Of a stretch of DNA of 41,449 bases, positions 26,314 through 33,730 are shown piece by piece. Numbering within the stretch: the stretch's first letter is position 1; each line of letters starts with the position of its first letter. The translations under genes and the position numbers were made by a program. The notes beneath the pieces were generated by a model. The model was not told the DNA's origin, ran no database searches, and saw nothing but the letters and a program-made list of their open reading frames with translations. The stretch is from Allobosea sp. Root483D1 (GTDB lineage Bacteria > Pseudomonadota > Alphaproteobacteria > Rhizobiales > Beijerinckiaceae): assembly GCF_001429505.1 (NCBI RefSeq), contig NZ_LMJW01000004.1, positions 326,836 to 368,284 on the forward strand, read 5' to 3'.

Positions 26314-27591
26314 TCACTGCTTCTGCAGCGCCTCGGCCTTAGCCTGCATGGTTGCCGCGACCGTCTTCGGGTCGAGGTCCTGGATGATCATGCGCTGGGA
26401 CTCTTCCATGACCATCTTGGCGAACTCGTTGAACTGCAGCTCCAGCCCCTTCGGGATGCGATCGACCTTGGCGTCGGCAGCTGCCTTCGTAGCCTTCACC
26501 AGGAGGTCGAAATGCGGCGTGTCCTTGCTCGCGGCCGAGGTGTCGGCGCGCGGCGAGGGCGGCGGCGAAGCGCCCAGCGTCGCATAGCTCGACTGGAACT
26601 TGTCGGAGGTCGCGATCGCGATGAAGTCCCAGACCAGCTTCTTGTTCTCCTTGGGCGCATCGGCGGCGATGCCGAGCACATTGGAGGAGCCGCCAACCGG
26701 GGGGGTGAACGGCACCATGCCGAGCTTGATCTGGTCCTTGGCCTTGCCCTTCTGGATGATCGGGTAGAGCCAGGGCCCATCCATCTTCATGGCGATCTTG
26801 CCGTCGGCGAACATCTGGCGGACCTCGCCGGCCGGCAGGTCGCGCGGGGTCAGGCTGCTCTTGACGATGGTCTTCCAGCGCGACAGACCCTCGATCATCT
26901 CGGGCGTGTTGATCGTCACCTTGCCGGCATCATTGGTCCAGCGCCCGCCGGCATCGAGCGTGTAGTTCATCATCTCGCTCATATACTGGCCGCCGCCGCC
27001 CTTGGTCTCGTGGCCGGTGCCGAACTGGTCGACGATGCCGTCGCCATTGATGTCCTTGGTCAGCTTCTGTGCCGCGGCGAGGAAGTCGGCATAGGTCTTC
27101 GGGACGGAAAGACCCTCCTTCTTCAGCATCTCTTCGTTGTACGCGAAGATGTAGCCGAAATAGAGCATCATCGTGCAGACGGTCTGCTTGTTCCAGGTGC
27201 AGGTGTCCTGCCCGGCCCAGCCCTTGAGGTCGAACTTCGCGTCCTTGATGTAGCCGTCGAGCGGCTCCAGCCAGCCATTATCGGCGAATTTCTGGAACTC
27301 GAACGAGGCGAGGTGGACGATATCCGGCGGCTTGCCGCCAGCGAACAGCGTCGTCATCGTGTCGGCATAGGCGCCGCGCTCGACCTTGGTCCATTCGATC
27401 TTGACGCCCGGATGCGTCGCCTCGAACTCCTTGATCACCGAGCCCCACCAGTCGCCGACGCCGCGCTCGTCCTTCTGCCAGGAGACGAATTTCAGCACCT
27501 TGCCCTGCGCCAAAGCGGCGCCGGGGAGAAAGCCGGCGGCGAGCGCGAGCGCAGCCGCGGACAGTGCCAGTCCAAGCCTCTTCCTCATCAT
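26314..27591 (-). CDS. CUT1 sugar ABC transporter substrate-binding protein
   Basis: This is a 425-residue SBP_bac_1-type binding protein. The start at 27591 follows GGAGGAGGAGACC, an excellent ribosome site, and gives MMRKRLGLALS with a signal peptide ending GAALA-Q near residue 29. Family features include FVSWQKDERGVGDWWGSVIKEFEATHPGVKIEWTKV (partial pieces FVSWQKDERGVGDWWG and ATHPGVKIEWTKV) and MKMDGPWLYPII. Two cysteines at DTCTWNKQTVC may form a disulfide. It captures the substrate in the periplasm for the MalF/G/K-like proteins. A longer reading from 27771 runs into the upstream gene and is rejected. Confidence 0.92.
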   Translation of the reverse strand: MMRKRLGLALSAAALALAAGFLPGAALAQGKVLKFVSWQKDERGVGDWWGSVIKEFEATHPGVKIEWTKVERGAYADTMTTLFAGGKPPDIVHLASFEFQKFADNGWLEPLDGYIKDAKFDLKGWAGQDTCTWNKQTVCTMMLYFGYIFAYNEEMLKKEGLSVPKTYADFLAAAQKLTKDINGDGIVDQFGTGHETKGGGGQYMSEMMNYTLDAGGRWTNDAGKVTINTPEMIEGLSRWKTIVKSSLTPRDLPAGEVRQMFADGKIAMKMDGPWLYPIIQKGKAKDQIKLGMVPFTPPVGGSSNVLGIAADAPKENKKLVWDFIAIATSDKFQSSYATLGASPPPSPRADTSAASKDTPHFDLLVKATKAAADAKVDRIPKGLELQFNEFAKMVMEESQRMIIQDLDPKTVAATMQAKAEALQKQ

Positions 27592-27617
27592 GGTCTCCTC
27601 CTCCCTTGGTTTTATCG

Positions 27618-28787
27618 TTACAGCCGCTTCAGCAGCTTGAGCGCTTCCTTTGATGGCTCGACACCGAGGCCGGGCCCGCTCGGCAGTCGGTAGAAGCCGT
27701 CGCTGCAGTCCATGTCGCCGACGAGCAGCCGCCGGTTCGGCTCGAAGATCGAATGCTGGAATTCGTGGCACTCCACCGCCGCGAGAGCCGATGACGCATG
27801 CAGGCTCGCCGCGAGGAACAGCCCGATGCCGATCGTGGCGTGCGGGATGACCTTGAGATGATGCGCCTGCGCGTAGAGCCCGATGCGCATAAACTCGGTC
27901 ACGCCCTTATGCCCCATCTCCGGCTGCACGATCGCGCAGGCCCGGCGCGCGACACGTGGCACGAGATCGTAGACGGTGCGCCATTCCTCGCCGGCCGCGA
28001 CCGGCGTCGAGACCTTCGAGGCGACATGGGCGAGCCCGTCGAGATCCTCCGGCTTCACCGGCGCCTCGGCGAACCAGAGGCCGTGCGGCTCCATCGCCCG
28101 GATCGCCGCGACGGCCTCCTCTCCGGTATGGACCCAGTGCATGTCGCAGGCGATGCGGGCTTTCGGCCCGAGCCGCTCGCGCAAGGTCTCGATCTCCGCG
28201 ACATTGCCGTCATCGGCGACCGGCGCGGCGAACTTGAAGCTGTCGAAGCCCTTCGCCTGCCACTCCGCCGCGAACTCTGCTCGCTCCATCCGCGTCGGTT
28301 TCGGCAGCCCGGAGATATAGGCCGGCAGCCGCTCATGCTTCTGCCCGCCGAGCAGCTTGACCAGCGGCAGATTGGAAAGCTTGCCGCAGAGATCCCAGAG
28401 CGCGATGTCGATCGCGGCGAGCGCGTCGAGATAGAAGCCGCCGGTATAGCCGCGCACCCGCATCAGGTCGTAGAGATCGTCATGGATGACGCTGACGTCG
28501 CGGGGGTCGCGCCCGACGACGAAGGGTCCGAGCAGGTCGTCGATGATCGCCATCGCGGCGCCAGGCGCAACGATGCCATAGGTCTCGCCCCAGCCGACCG
28601 CGCCATCAGCGGTCTCGATCCGGACCACCACGGTGCGGTCGACGGTCGGATAGACCGTGCGGTTGCCCTTGCGGACGATGTAGCCGTGGTCGTTGATGCG
28701 CTCGCCCTCGCGCAGAGCGCCGAGATAGGGCGTCTCGCGCGGAATGGTGATCGAGAAGACCTCGACGCGGGCGACACGCTCGGCCAT
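27618..28787 (-). CDS. mandelate racemase/muconate lactonizing enzyme family protein (enolase superfamily)
   Basis: This is a 389-residue enolase-superfamily enzyme. Metal ligands are visible as Asp215 (ACDMHW), Glu241 (WFAEAP) and Glu267 (AAGEEW), with Lys185 (SFKFAAP) on the second strand and His316 (VIPHATIG) as a probable catalytic base. In related enzymes such a set supports dehydration of sugar acids such as galactonate or glucarate. The second lysine of a K-x-K motif is absent, Ala taking its place. The start ATG 28787 overlaps the preceding stop by one base (TGATG) with GGAGG six bases upstream; a GTG three bases earlier is less well placed. It should dehydrate a sugar acid to a 2-keto-3-deoxy acid. 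Confidence 0.9.
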   Translation of the reverse strand: MAERVARVEVFSITIPRETPYLGALREGERINDHGYIVRKGNRTVYPTVDRTVVVRIETADGAVGWGETYGIVAPGAAMAIIDDLLGPFVVGRDPRDVSVIHDDLYDLMRVRGYTGGFYLDALAAIDIALWDLCGKLSNLPLVKLLGGQKHERLPAYISGLPKPTRMERAEFAAEWQAKGFDSFKFAAPVADDGNVAEIETLRERLGPKARIACDMHWVHTGEEAVAAIRAMEPHGLWFAEAPVKPEDLDGLAHVASKVSTPVAAGEEWRTVYDLVPRVARRACAIVQPEMGHKGVTEFMRIGLYAQAHHLKVIPHATIGIGLFLAASLHASSALAAVECHEFQHSIFEPNRRLLVGDMDCSDGFYRLPSGPGLGVEPSKEALKLLKRL

Positions 28788-29713
28788 CACGCGCCTCCGC
28801 TGAGCGTTGGCTCACGAGGTTCGACTGTCATCAGCTCGGAGCAGGAGTCGAGCCAGGCGTCGATCTCGGCGACATCAAGCGCATCCATCGGCGGCACCTT
28901 TGCTCGCACGATTTGGTTCGTCAGCACGCCGCGCCGGGTCAGCACATGCTTGGTGAAGGCCATGCGGAAATTGAACTGGATCACCAGCAGAGGCAGCGTG
29001 CGTATATAGAACTCGCGCGCGCGAGCGACGTCGCCATCTCGGTAAGCCCGGTCCATCGCGACATGGGCATCGGCAAGCTCGACAGCCGGCATCGCGCCGC
29101 AGGCGCCACGATTGTATTCGTCGATCAGGTAGCGCGCGCCGCCGCCACCGATCACGCCTTTCAGATGCGCCGGCTTGCCGGCCATGATCGCCGAGATGGC
29201 GAGGCCGGAAGGCAACGTCTCCTCCTTGACATAGGTGATCGACGGATTGTCGCGGACGATGGTCAGGATCGCCTCGGGCTTGAGGTCGGAGCCGCGCGGC
29301 GCCGGCGCATTCTGCAGCACGATCTCGATGCCGGGCACGGCTGCGGCGATCTCGCCATAGAAGGCCGAGACGGCTTCCGTCGTCGTGCCGACGCTCTTCG
29401 GCGCCTGGATCATCACATGGGTGATGCCGTTGGCGAGGGCCTCGCGGCAGTGCGAGATCGCTTCGAGGGCGCTCGGTGCGCTCGCCCCGGCGACGATCGG
29501 CAGCCGTCCGCCGACCCTGGCGACCACGACCTTCAACAGCGTCGTCCGCTCCGCCGCCGAGAGTTCGTCGACCTCGCTGGCGAAACCCGGGAACACCACG
29601 CCGTCGACGCCGCTGGCGATCGCGAAATCGACGATCCCCGCCATCGCCTCGGGATCGACAGTCCCTGCGTCGGTGAACGGCGTTGGCAACACCGGGAGCA
29701 TGCCCTGCAGCAC
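28787..29713 (-). CDS. DapA/NAL-family aldolase or dehydratase
   Basis: This is a 308-residue TIM-barrel lyase of the dihydrodipicolinate synthase family. The Schiff-base lysine is Lys163 (SITYVKEE). Where DapA has the tyrosine of YNxP, this protein has Gln134 (VLQNAPAPRG). As I recall, a Q at this place is seen in 2-keto-3-deoxy-acid dehydratases of pentose oxidation, and would suit turnover of the product of the downstream dehydratase. AGGAGG six bases upstream selects the GTG at 29713 over the ATG at 29701. It is the first gene of the ten-gene operon. Confidence 0.88.
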   Translation of the reverse strand: MLQGMLPVLPTPFTDAGTVDPEAMAGIVDFAIASGVDGVVFPGFASEVDELSAAERTTLLKVVVARVGGRLPIVAGASAPSALEAISHCREALANGITHVMIQAPKSVGTTTEAVSAFYGEIAAAVPGIEIVLQNAPAPRGSDLKPEAILTIVRDNPSITYVKEETLPSGLAISAIMAGKPAHLKGVIGGGGARYLIDEYNRGACGAMPAVELADAHVAMDRAYRDGDVARAREFYIRTLPLLVIQFNFRMAFTKHVLTRRGVLTNQIVRAKVPPMDALDVAEIDAWLDSCSELMTVEPREPTLSGGA

Positions 29714-29728
29714 TGCGTTCCTCCTGTC

Positions 29729-29766
29729 GATCCATATTATGGATCATTTGTTTTCTAATATGGACC
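29729..29766. promoter_or_regulatory. palindromic operator candidate of the sugar-acid operon
   Basis: GATCCATA-T-TATGGATC (29729-29745) is a perfect 8-bp inverted repeat, lying 16 bp before the first gene. A second, half-matching copy (TAATATGGACC, 29756-29766) follows two helical turns away. Palindromes of about this size are bound by IclR and GntR regulators. The IclR::SMP-30 fusion in the same operon is the natural candidate ligand-controlled binder. The stretch is distinctly AT-rich and probably contains the promoter. Confidence 0.6.
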
Positions 29767-29801
29767 GTACTTCTCACGCTCTGGCTCGTCAAGCGCGCAT
29801 G

Positions 29802-29831
29802 AAAAAGGCCGCCGGGCTTTCGCCGGCGGCC
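29802..29831 (-). terminator. Rho-independent terminator of the copper-chaperone transcript
   Basis: Read on the minus strand, a perfect 9-bp stem GGCCGCCGG / CCGGCGGCC (29823-29831 with 29807-29815) has a seven-base loop and is followed at once by five T (29802-29806). It lies 38 bp beyond the stop of the PCu(A)C gene, so it ends that transcript before the sugar-acid operon promoter. Confidence 0.85.
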
Positions 29832-29868
29832 GTCTCGTGATGGTGCCAACTATCGAGCGGCGTTCGGT

Positions 29869-30363
29869 TCAGTGAGTACCGTGCGCTGCCGCCCCGGCTT
29901 CGCCGGAGGAGCGAGCGCCGACGGCGTCGACCACGAACTCGACCTCGACCGAACCGGCCTTCTCGAAGGTGAGCGTGCTCTTGACCTTCTCGCCCTGCTT
30001 GAGCTGGCGCTTCAGGTCGAGGAACATGATGTGGAAGCCGCCGGGCTTGAGCTCGACCTTCTCGCCGGGCTTGATCTCGACCCCGGCATCCAGTGGGCGC
30101 ATGGTCATGATGCCGTCCTTCACCGACATCTCGTGAACCTCGACGCGGCCGGCGATCTCCGAGGAGCCGCCGGTGAATTTGTCCGCGGCCGAGCCGGTGT
30201 TCTGGATCGAGAGGTAGCCGCCGGCGACCTTGGCGCCGGCCGGAGTCGCGCGGGTCCAGGGATGGCCGATCTTCAGCGGGCCGACCGTGAAGTCATGGGC
30301 CAGCGCGGCGCTGCCGCTCAGGGTCAACGCGAGTGCGACGAGGGCGGAACGGGTGCGGTTCAT
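29869..30363 (-). CDS. periplasmic copper chaperone PCu(A)C
   Basis: This 164-residue protein has a signal peptide (residues 1-22, ending ALA-HDF). The copper-binding residues of the PCu(A)C/DUF461 family are clear: His77-Glu-Met79, methionines at 86 and 88, and His111-Ile-Met113. It carries Cu(I) to the cytochrome oxidase CuA or CuB sites in the periplasm, typically in partnership with SCO1, which is encoded at 36110. GAGGACA upstream supports ATG 30363. The terminator directly downstream shows it is the last gene of its transcript. Confidence 0.92.
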   Translation of the reverse strand: MNRTRSALVALALTLSGSAALAHDFTVGPLKIGHPWTRATPAGAKVAGGYLSIQNTGSAADKFTGGSSEIAGRVEVHEMSVKDGIMTMRPLDAGVEIKPGEKVELKPGGFHIMFLDLKRQLKQGEKVKSTLTFEKAGSVEVEFVVDAVGARSSGEAGAAAHGTH

Positions 30364-30506
30364 GGGATTGTCCTCATGGATGAAATGGCATGAGCCGCTG
30401 CGACGAGAGGCCGGAACCGGCCATATGCGCTGTGCGAGCGGCGTTGATGGCGGCTGCGTCGGGATCAGCCTCGCGCCTTGCTGGCAAGGCATCGAGACGG
30501 CCGTGA

Positions 30507-30869
30507 TCACGCCGCGGGCGGTGCCCGTGGGTTGGCTGGCGAGTGGCCGTCGCCAAAGCCTTGCACCTGCGATGGCCGGTGCTGGAATGCGGCCCGCTCG
30601 GTCGGGCGATGCACGATGGGCAGGAAATCGGCGGGGCCGGCCGGCGCGCCGCCAGCGGAGAGTGAGCAGCCTACGGTGCAACAGAGCGGCTGTTCATGCC
30701 CCGCTGCGCTGCTGTCGGAATTCGCCGGAGCTTCGCCGCCGGCGCAGAGTGTCATCGCCAGCGACCGGTCGAGGCTGAAGCTCGCCGCATTGGCGCCGGA
30801 GGCAAGGCCCGCGACGATCGCCTGCAGCACGACGAGATAAGCCGCGGCCAGCGCGACCCAGCGTCTCAT
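30507..30869 (-). CDS. DUF2946-like secreted protein
   Basis: This 120-residue protein has a hydrophobic N-terminus (MRRWVALAAAYLVVLQAIVAGLASG), likely a signal peptide or single helix. A mid-region with paired cysteines (LCAGG, then HEQPLCCTVGC) may bind metal. Layout and cysteine spacing match the DUF2946 family, often beside copper genes. It lies between the copper chaperone and a metal-responsive regulator on the same strand. The ribosome site is weak. Function is unknown; copper homeostasis is inferred from location. Confidence 0.7.
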   Translation of the reverse strand: MRRWVALAAAYLVVLQAIVAGLASGANAASFSLDRSLAMTLCAGGEAPANSDSSAAGHEQPLCCTVGCSLSAGGAPAGPADFLPIVHRPTERAAFQHRPSQVQGFGDGHSPANPRAPPAA

Positions 30870-30957
30870 CCCTGCTTTGCGATGTCCTGCGGACAAAACC
30901 GGCCCTCCTGCCGCTTCGATAGCATGGCTGCCGGCAGGGTCAATTTGTTGGAATGTA

Positions 30958-31404
30958 TCAGTGGTCGTGATGCTCGCAATGGCTGTGGTCGGCCAGTGCC
31001 TCGATGACCGCACAGTCGCGGGCGGCGACGCCGCCCGAGCAAACCGTCGCGATCCGGGCGAGCTCGGCTTCGAGCGAGCGTAGCCGCGCGATCTTGTCGC
31101 GGACTTCGCCCAGATGACCGGCTGCGATCGCGTGCGCTTCGTCGCAGGGCATGCCGGGTGTGTCCGAAAGCCGCAGCAGGGTGCGGATGCTCTCGACTGC
31201 GAAGCCGAGATCGCGCGCATGCTTGATGAAGGCGAGCCGTTCGACATGGGCGCGGCCATAGCGGCGCTGGTTGCCCTCGGAGCGCTCAGGCTCCGGCAGC
31301 AGGCCGACCTGCTCATAATAGCGGATGGTCTCGACCTTGACCCCGGTCCGCTCGGCCAGCGTCCCGATCGGCACCACGCGTTCGAGAGCTTTCGTCGGCC
31401 GCAT
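30958..31404 (-). CDS. MerR family regulator, CadR/ZntR/PbrR type
   Basis: This 148-residue metal-responsive regulator has the MerR winged helix (IGTLAERTGVKVETIRYYEQVGLL, shortened IGTLAERTGVKVETIRYYE, at residues 13-31). A dimerisation helix follows with Cys87 and a metal loop with Cys122 and Cys131 (VCSGG, then ARDCAVIEAL). The tail is HSHCEHHDH, as in CadR. The three cysteines and His-rich end favour Zn(II), Cd(II) or Pb(II) over copper. It is divergent from the heavy-metal genes and their 19-bp-spacer promoter, which it should activate by twisting DNA when metal is bound. Confidence 0.9.
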   Translation of the reverse strand: MRPTKALERVVPIGTLAERTGVKVETIRYYEQVGLLPEPERSEGNQRRYGRAHVERLAFIKHARDLGFAVESIRTLLRLSDTPGMPCDEAHAIAAGHLGEVRDKIARLRSLEAELARIATVCSGGVAARDCAVIEALADHSHCEHHDH

Positions 31405-31415
31405 GATTTTTCCTC

Positions 31416-31446
31416 TTGAAGCTATAGTGGCTATAGGTTGTAGGTA
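31416..31446 (+). promoter_or_regulatory. MerR-type promoter with 19-bp spacer
   Basis: TTGAAG (31416-31421) is the -35 and TAGGTA (31441-31446) the -10, separated by 19 bp, the over-long spacing used by MerR-family activators. Inside lies the dyad CTATAG-TGG-CTATAG (31422-31436). This matches the operator pattern of ZntR/CadR/PbrR as I recall it. It drives the rightward metal-export genes and is regulated by the divergent MerR protein. Confidence 0.85.
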
Positions 31447-31481
31447 GGTGCTCCCGCAACGCTGTCAAGCGGAGACGATGC

Positions 31482-31622
31482 ATGGCCGCGGCCGCCAAAA
31501 CCGAAACGGAAACGCTGTCCTGGAAGGTCGGCGGCATGGATTGCGCCAGTTGCGCTGCCAAAATTCGCGGAGCGGTCGAGCGCCAGCGCCTGCTGCGCTT
31601 CGACGCCGGCAAGGCCGGCTGA
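31482..31622 (+). pseudogene. remnant of a P1B-type heavy-metal ATPase, internally deleted
   Basis: This 46-codon ORF starts at ATG 31482 after GGAGA. The first 34 residues are the start of a CadA/ZntA-type ATPase HMA domain, with GMDCASC at 18-24 followed by AAKIRGAVER. It then jumps to QRLLRFDAGKAG and stops, which resembles the LRLLRF tail at the very C-terminus of such ATPases. All transport parts (CPC helix, DKTGT, ATP site) are missing. An in-frame internal loss of about 2 kb from a gene of about 2.1-2.4 kb is the simplest explanation. It is too short to form a whole HMA fold. It sits exactly where the ATPase would be expected behind the MerR promoter. Confidence 0.7.
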
Positions 31623-31634
31623 GGAGGCGCGCCT

Positions 31635-32264
31635 ATGTCCGGCATGGAGATCGCCAGCTATCTGATGGCCGTCGTCTACGTCGTCAGCTTCCTCGCCATG
31701 TCGGCGATCCTGGCGAAGGAGGCCGGCCGTCCGGTCTGGCTGTTCGGCAAGGGCCGGGAGAAGCAGACGCTGCCGGCGCTGCTCTTCCGTCTCGCTTTCA
31801 TTGGCGCCGTGCTCTGGCCGCTTTGGCTCGTCGCCTTCGGCAATCCGGTGACAGGCGATCCGCTGGCGGCGGCGCTGGACGGACCCTGGTTCGACGTGCT
31901 CGGCCATCTGCTCGTCGTCATCGGCGCCTGCATCGCGCTATTGTCGCAGCGCTATATGGGCACCTCCTGGCGCATCGGCGCGGCCGAGGGCGAGCAGGGC
32001 GCGATCGTCGACAGCGGCCCGTTCGCAGTCTCGCGCAATCCGGTCTTCGTCGGCCAGGCGCTGCTTTTCATAGGGCTCTTCATCGTTCTGCCGAGCCTCG
32101 TCCAGGTGGCGCTGACACTGGCGCTGCTGCTTGCGATCAGGTTGCAGGTCGCGATCGAGGAACGCGTACTCGCCGCCTCGCTCGGCCAGCCCTACCTTGC
32201 CTACAAAGCCCGCGTCCGGCGCTGGCTCGGCGTCAGCGGTGGCGCCATCGGAGAAGCAGCATGA
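31635..32264 (+). CDS. isoprenylcysteine carboxylmethyltransferase-like membrane protein
   Basis: This 209-residue membrane protein has about five hydrophobic segments. The C-terminal half matches the ICMT/PEMT methyltransferase pattern: GPFAVSRNPVFVGQ as cofactor loop, then LQVAIEERVLAASLGQPYLAYKARVRRWLG (in pieces, EERVLAASLGQPYLAYKARV). AGGAGG upstream of ATG 31635 is strong. It overlaps lspA by four bases. Such genes recur beside CadA/LspA operons, but the substrate in metal resistance is not known to me. Confidence 0.85.
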   Translation: MSGMEIASYLMAVVYVVSFLAMSAILAKEAGRPVWLFGKGREKQTLPALLFRLAFIGAVLWPLWLVAFGNPVTGDPLAAALDGPWFDVLGHLLVVIGACIALLSQRYMGTSWRIGAAEGEQGAIVDSGPFAVSRNPVFVGQALLFIGLFIVLPSLVQVALTLALLLAIRLQVAIEERVLAASLGQPYLAYKARVRRWLGVSGGAIGEAA

Positions 32265-32767
32265 GCTGGTCTCGCAGGCTCGTCTCAGCCGTCGCCGTCG
32301 CGCTTATGGCGGCGGGGCTCGACCAGGCCAGCAAATGGCTGATGCTGGAGATCGTTCTGAATCCGCCTGAGCTGATCGAGCTCACGCCCTTCCTCAACCT
32401 GCGCCTCGGCTTCAACACCGGGGTCAGCTTCGGCCTGTTCCGCGATACGCTCGAAGCCTGGCCGGGCCTGCTTGGACTTTTCAAGTTCGCGGCTGGCTTC
32501 GGCTTGCTGGCCTGGGCGACGCTCGCCGGGCATCGCCTGGAGCGCATCGGCCTGGCGCTGATGGCGGGCGGGGCCTTCGGCAACGCGATCGACCGCTGGC
32601 GTCAGGGCGCGGTCACCGACTTCCTCGACCTGCATTGGCGCGACTGGCACTGGCCGACCTTCAACGGCGCCGATATCGCGCTGACATTCGGGGTGGTGCT
32701 GATGCTGCTGGCGGCCCTGCCGGCGATGAACCGGACGCCGGACCGGACTACAAGCGGAGCATCTTGA
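32261..32767 (+). CDS. lspA: lipoprotein signal peptidase II (LspA), accessory copy in a metal operon
   Basis: This 168-residue inner-membrane aspartic protease has four hydrophobic segments. The catalytic pair is Asp120 (VTDFLDL) and Asp138 (FNGADIAL), with the conserved GNAIDRW and NTGVSFGLF segments, so it should be active on prolipoproteins. It lies between a methyltransferase-like gene and a zinc-exporter gene, like PbrC of lead-resistance operons, so it is probably an accessory copy rather than the housekeeping enzyme. Its stop shares one base with the following ATG (TGATG). Confidence 0.93.
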   Translation: MSWSRRLVSAVAVALMAAGLDQASKWLMLEIVLNPPELIELTPFLNLRLGFNTGVSFGLFRDTLEAWPGLLGLFKFAAGFGLLAWATLAGHRLERIGLALMAGGAFGNAIDRWRQGAVTDFLDLHWRDWHWPTFNGADIALTFGVVLMLLAALPAMNRTPDRTTSGAS

Positions 32768-33687
32768 TGGGAGCCGGGCATTCACATGGCGGCAGCGCGG
32801 GGGCAGGTACTGCCGCCGGGCGTCACAAGTCGCGTCTGGCCATCGCCTTCGGCCTGACCTTCGCCTTCATGCTCGCCGAGGTGATCGGTGGCTTGTGGAC
32901 CGGCAGCCTCGCGCTGCTGGCCGATGCGGCCCACATGCTGACCGATGCCGGCGGGCTTGCTCTGGCGCTGGTTGCGATCCGCTTCGCCGAGAAGCCGGCG
33001 ACGCCGCAGCGGACCTATGGCTATGTCCGCATGGAAATCCTGTCGGCGCTCGCCAACGCCGTCGTCCTGCTGCTGCTCACCATCTACATCCTCTACGAAG
33101 CCTATGAGCGCTTCCTCAATCCGCCGCCCATTCTCGGCGGGCCGATGCTCGCCGTCGCGGTCGTCGGGCTGATCGTCAACCTGATCAGCATGAAGCTGCT
33201 CGCTGGCGGCTCCTCCGAGAGCCTCAACGTCAAGGGCGCCTATTTTGAGGTACTGAGCGACATGCTCGGCTCGCTAGGTGTCATCATCGCCGCGGTGATC
33301 GTGATGACGACCGGCTGGACGCTCGCCGATCCGATTGTCGGCGCCGGCATCGGCCTGTTCATCGTGCCGCGGACCTGGATCCTGCTGAAGCAAGCCGTCC
33401 ACATCCTGATGGAGGGCACGCCGCCAGAGATCGATATAGCGCTGCTGGAGAAGTCGCTGCTGGCGCTGCCGGGCGTCACGGCCGTCCACGATTTGCATGT
33501 CTGGACGCTGACATCTGGTCTCGACGCGATGAGCACCCATATCGTGGTCGCCGACATGGCTGAAACCAGGCCGACCCTCGTCGCCGCCAATCGGCTGTTG
33601 GCCGAAGAATTCGGGCTCAAGCACACGACGATCCAGATCGAGGATCAGGCGATCCGGCAGGCGGATGGTCATGAGCAGCGCCTCTGA
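32767..33687 (+). CDS. cation diffusion facilitator, CzcD-like
   Basis: This 306-residue exporter has an N-terminal histidine patch (HSHGG), six predicted helices and a C-terminal cytosolic domain. The metal site in helix 2 is AHMLTD (His and Asp four apart); helix 5 has FEVLSDMLGS, with Glu and Asp as in CzcD. It exports Zn(II), Cd(II) or Co(II) with proton exchange. It is the only complete exporter left behind the MerR promoter. Translation is coupled to lspA. Confidence 0.93.
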   Translation: MGAGHSHGGSAGAGTAAGRHKSRLAIAFGLTFAFMLAEVIGGLWTGSLALLADAAHMLTDAGGLALALVAIRFAEKPATPQRTYGYVRMEILSALANAVVLLLLTIYILYEAYERFLNPPPILGGPMLAVAVVGLIVNLISMKLLAGGSSESLNVKGAYFEVLSDMLGSLGVIIAAVIVMTTGWTLADPIVGAGIGLFIVPRTWILLKQAVHILMEGTPPEIDIALLEKSLLALPGVTAVHDLHVWTLTSGLDAMSTHIVVADMAETRPTLVAANRLLAEEFGLKHTTIQIEDQAIRQADGHEQRL

Positions 33688-33730
33688 TCTCGTGCGCGCC
33701 CCCGCGAAAAGAACAAGAGGCTGAACCCTT

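Noticed and set aside
31482..31622. Reading the 46-codon ORF as a normal CopZ-type copper chaperone
   Set aside because: CopZ proteins are about 65-70 residues and complete the beta-alpha-beta-beta-alpha-beta fold; here the sequence leaves the HMA pattern after the first helix and continues with an ATPase-like tail.
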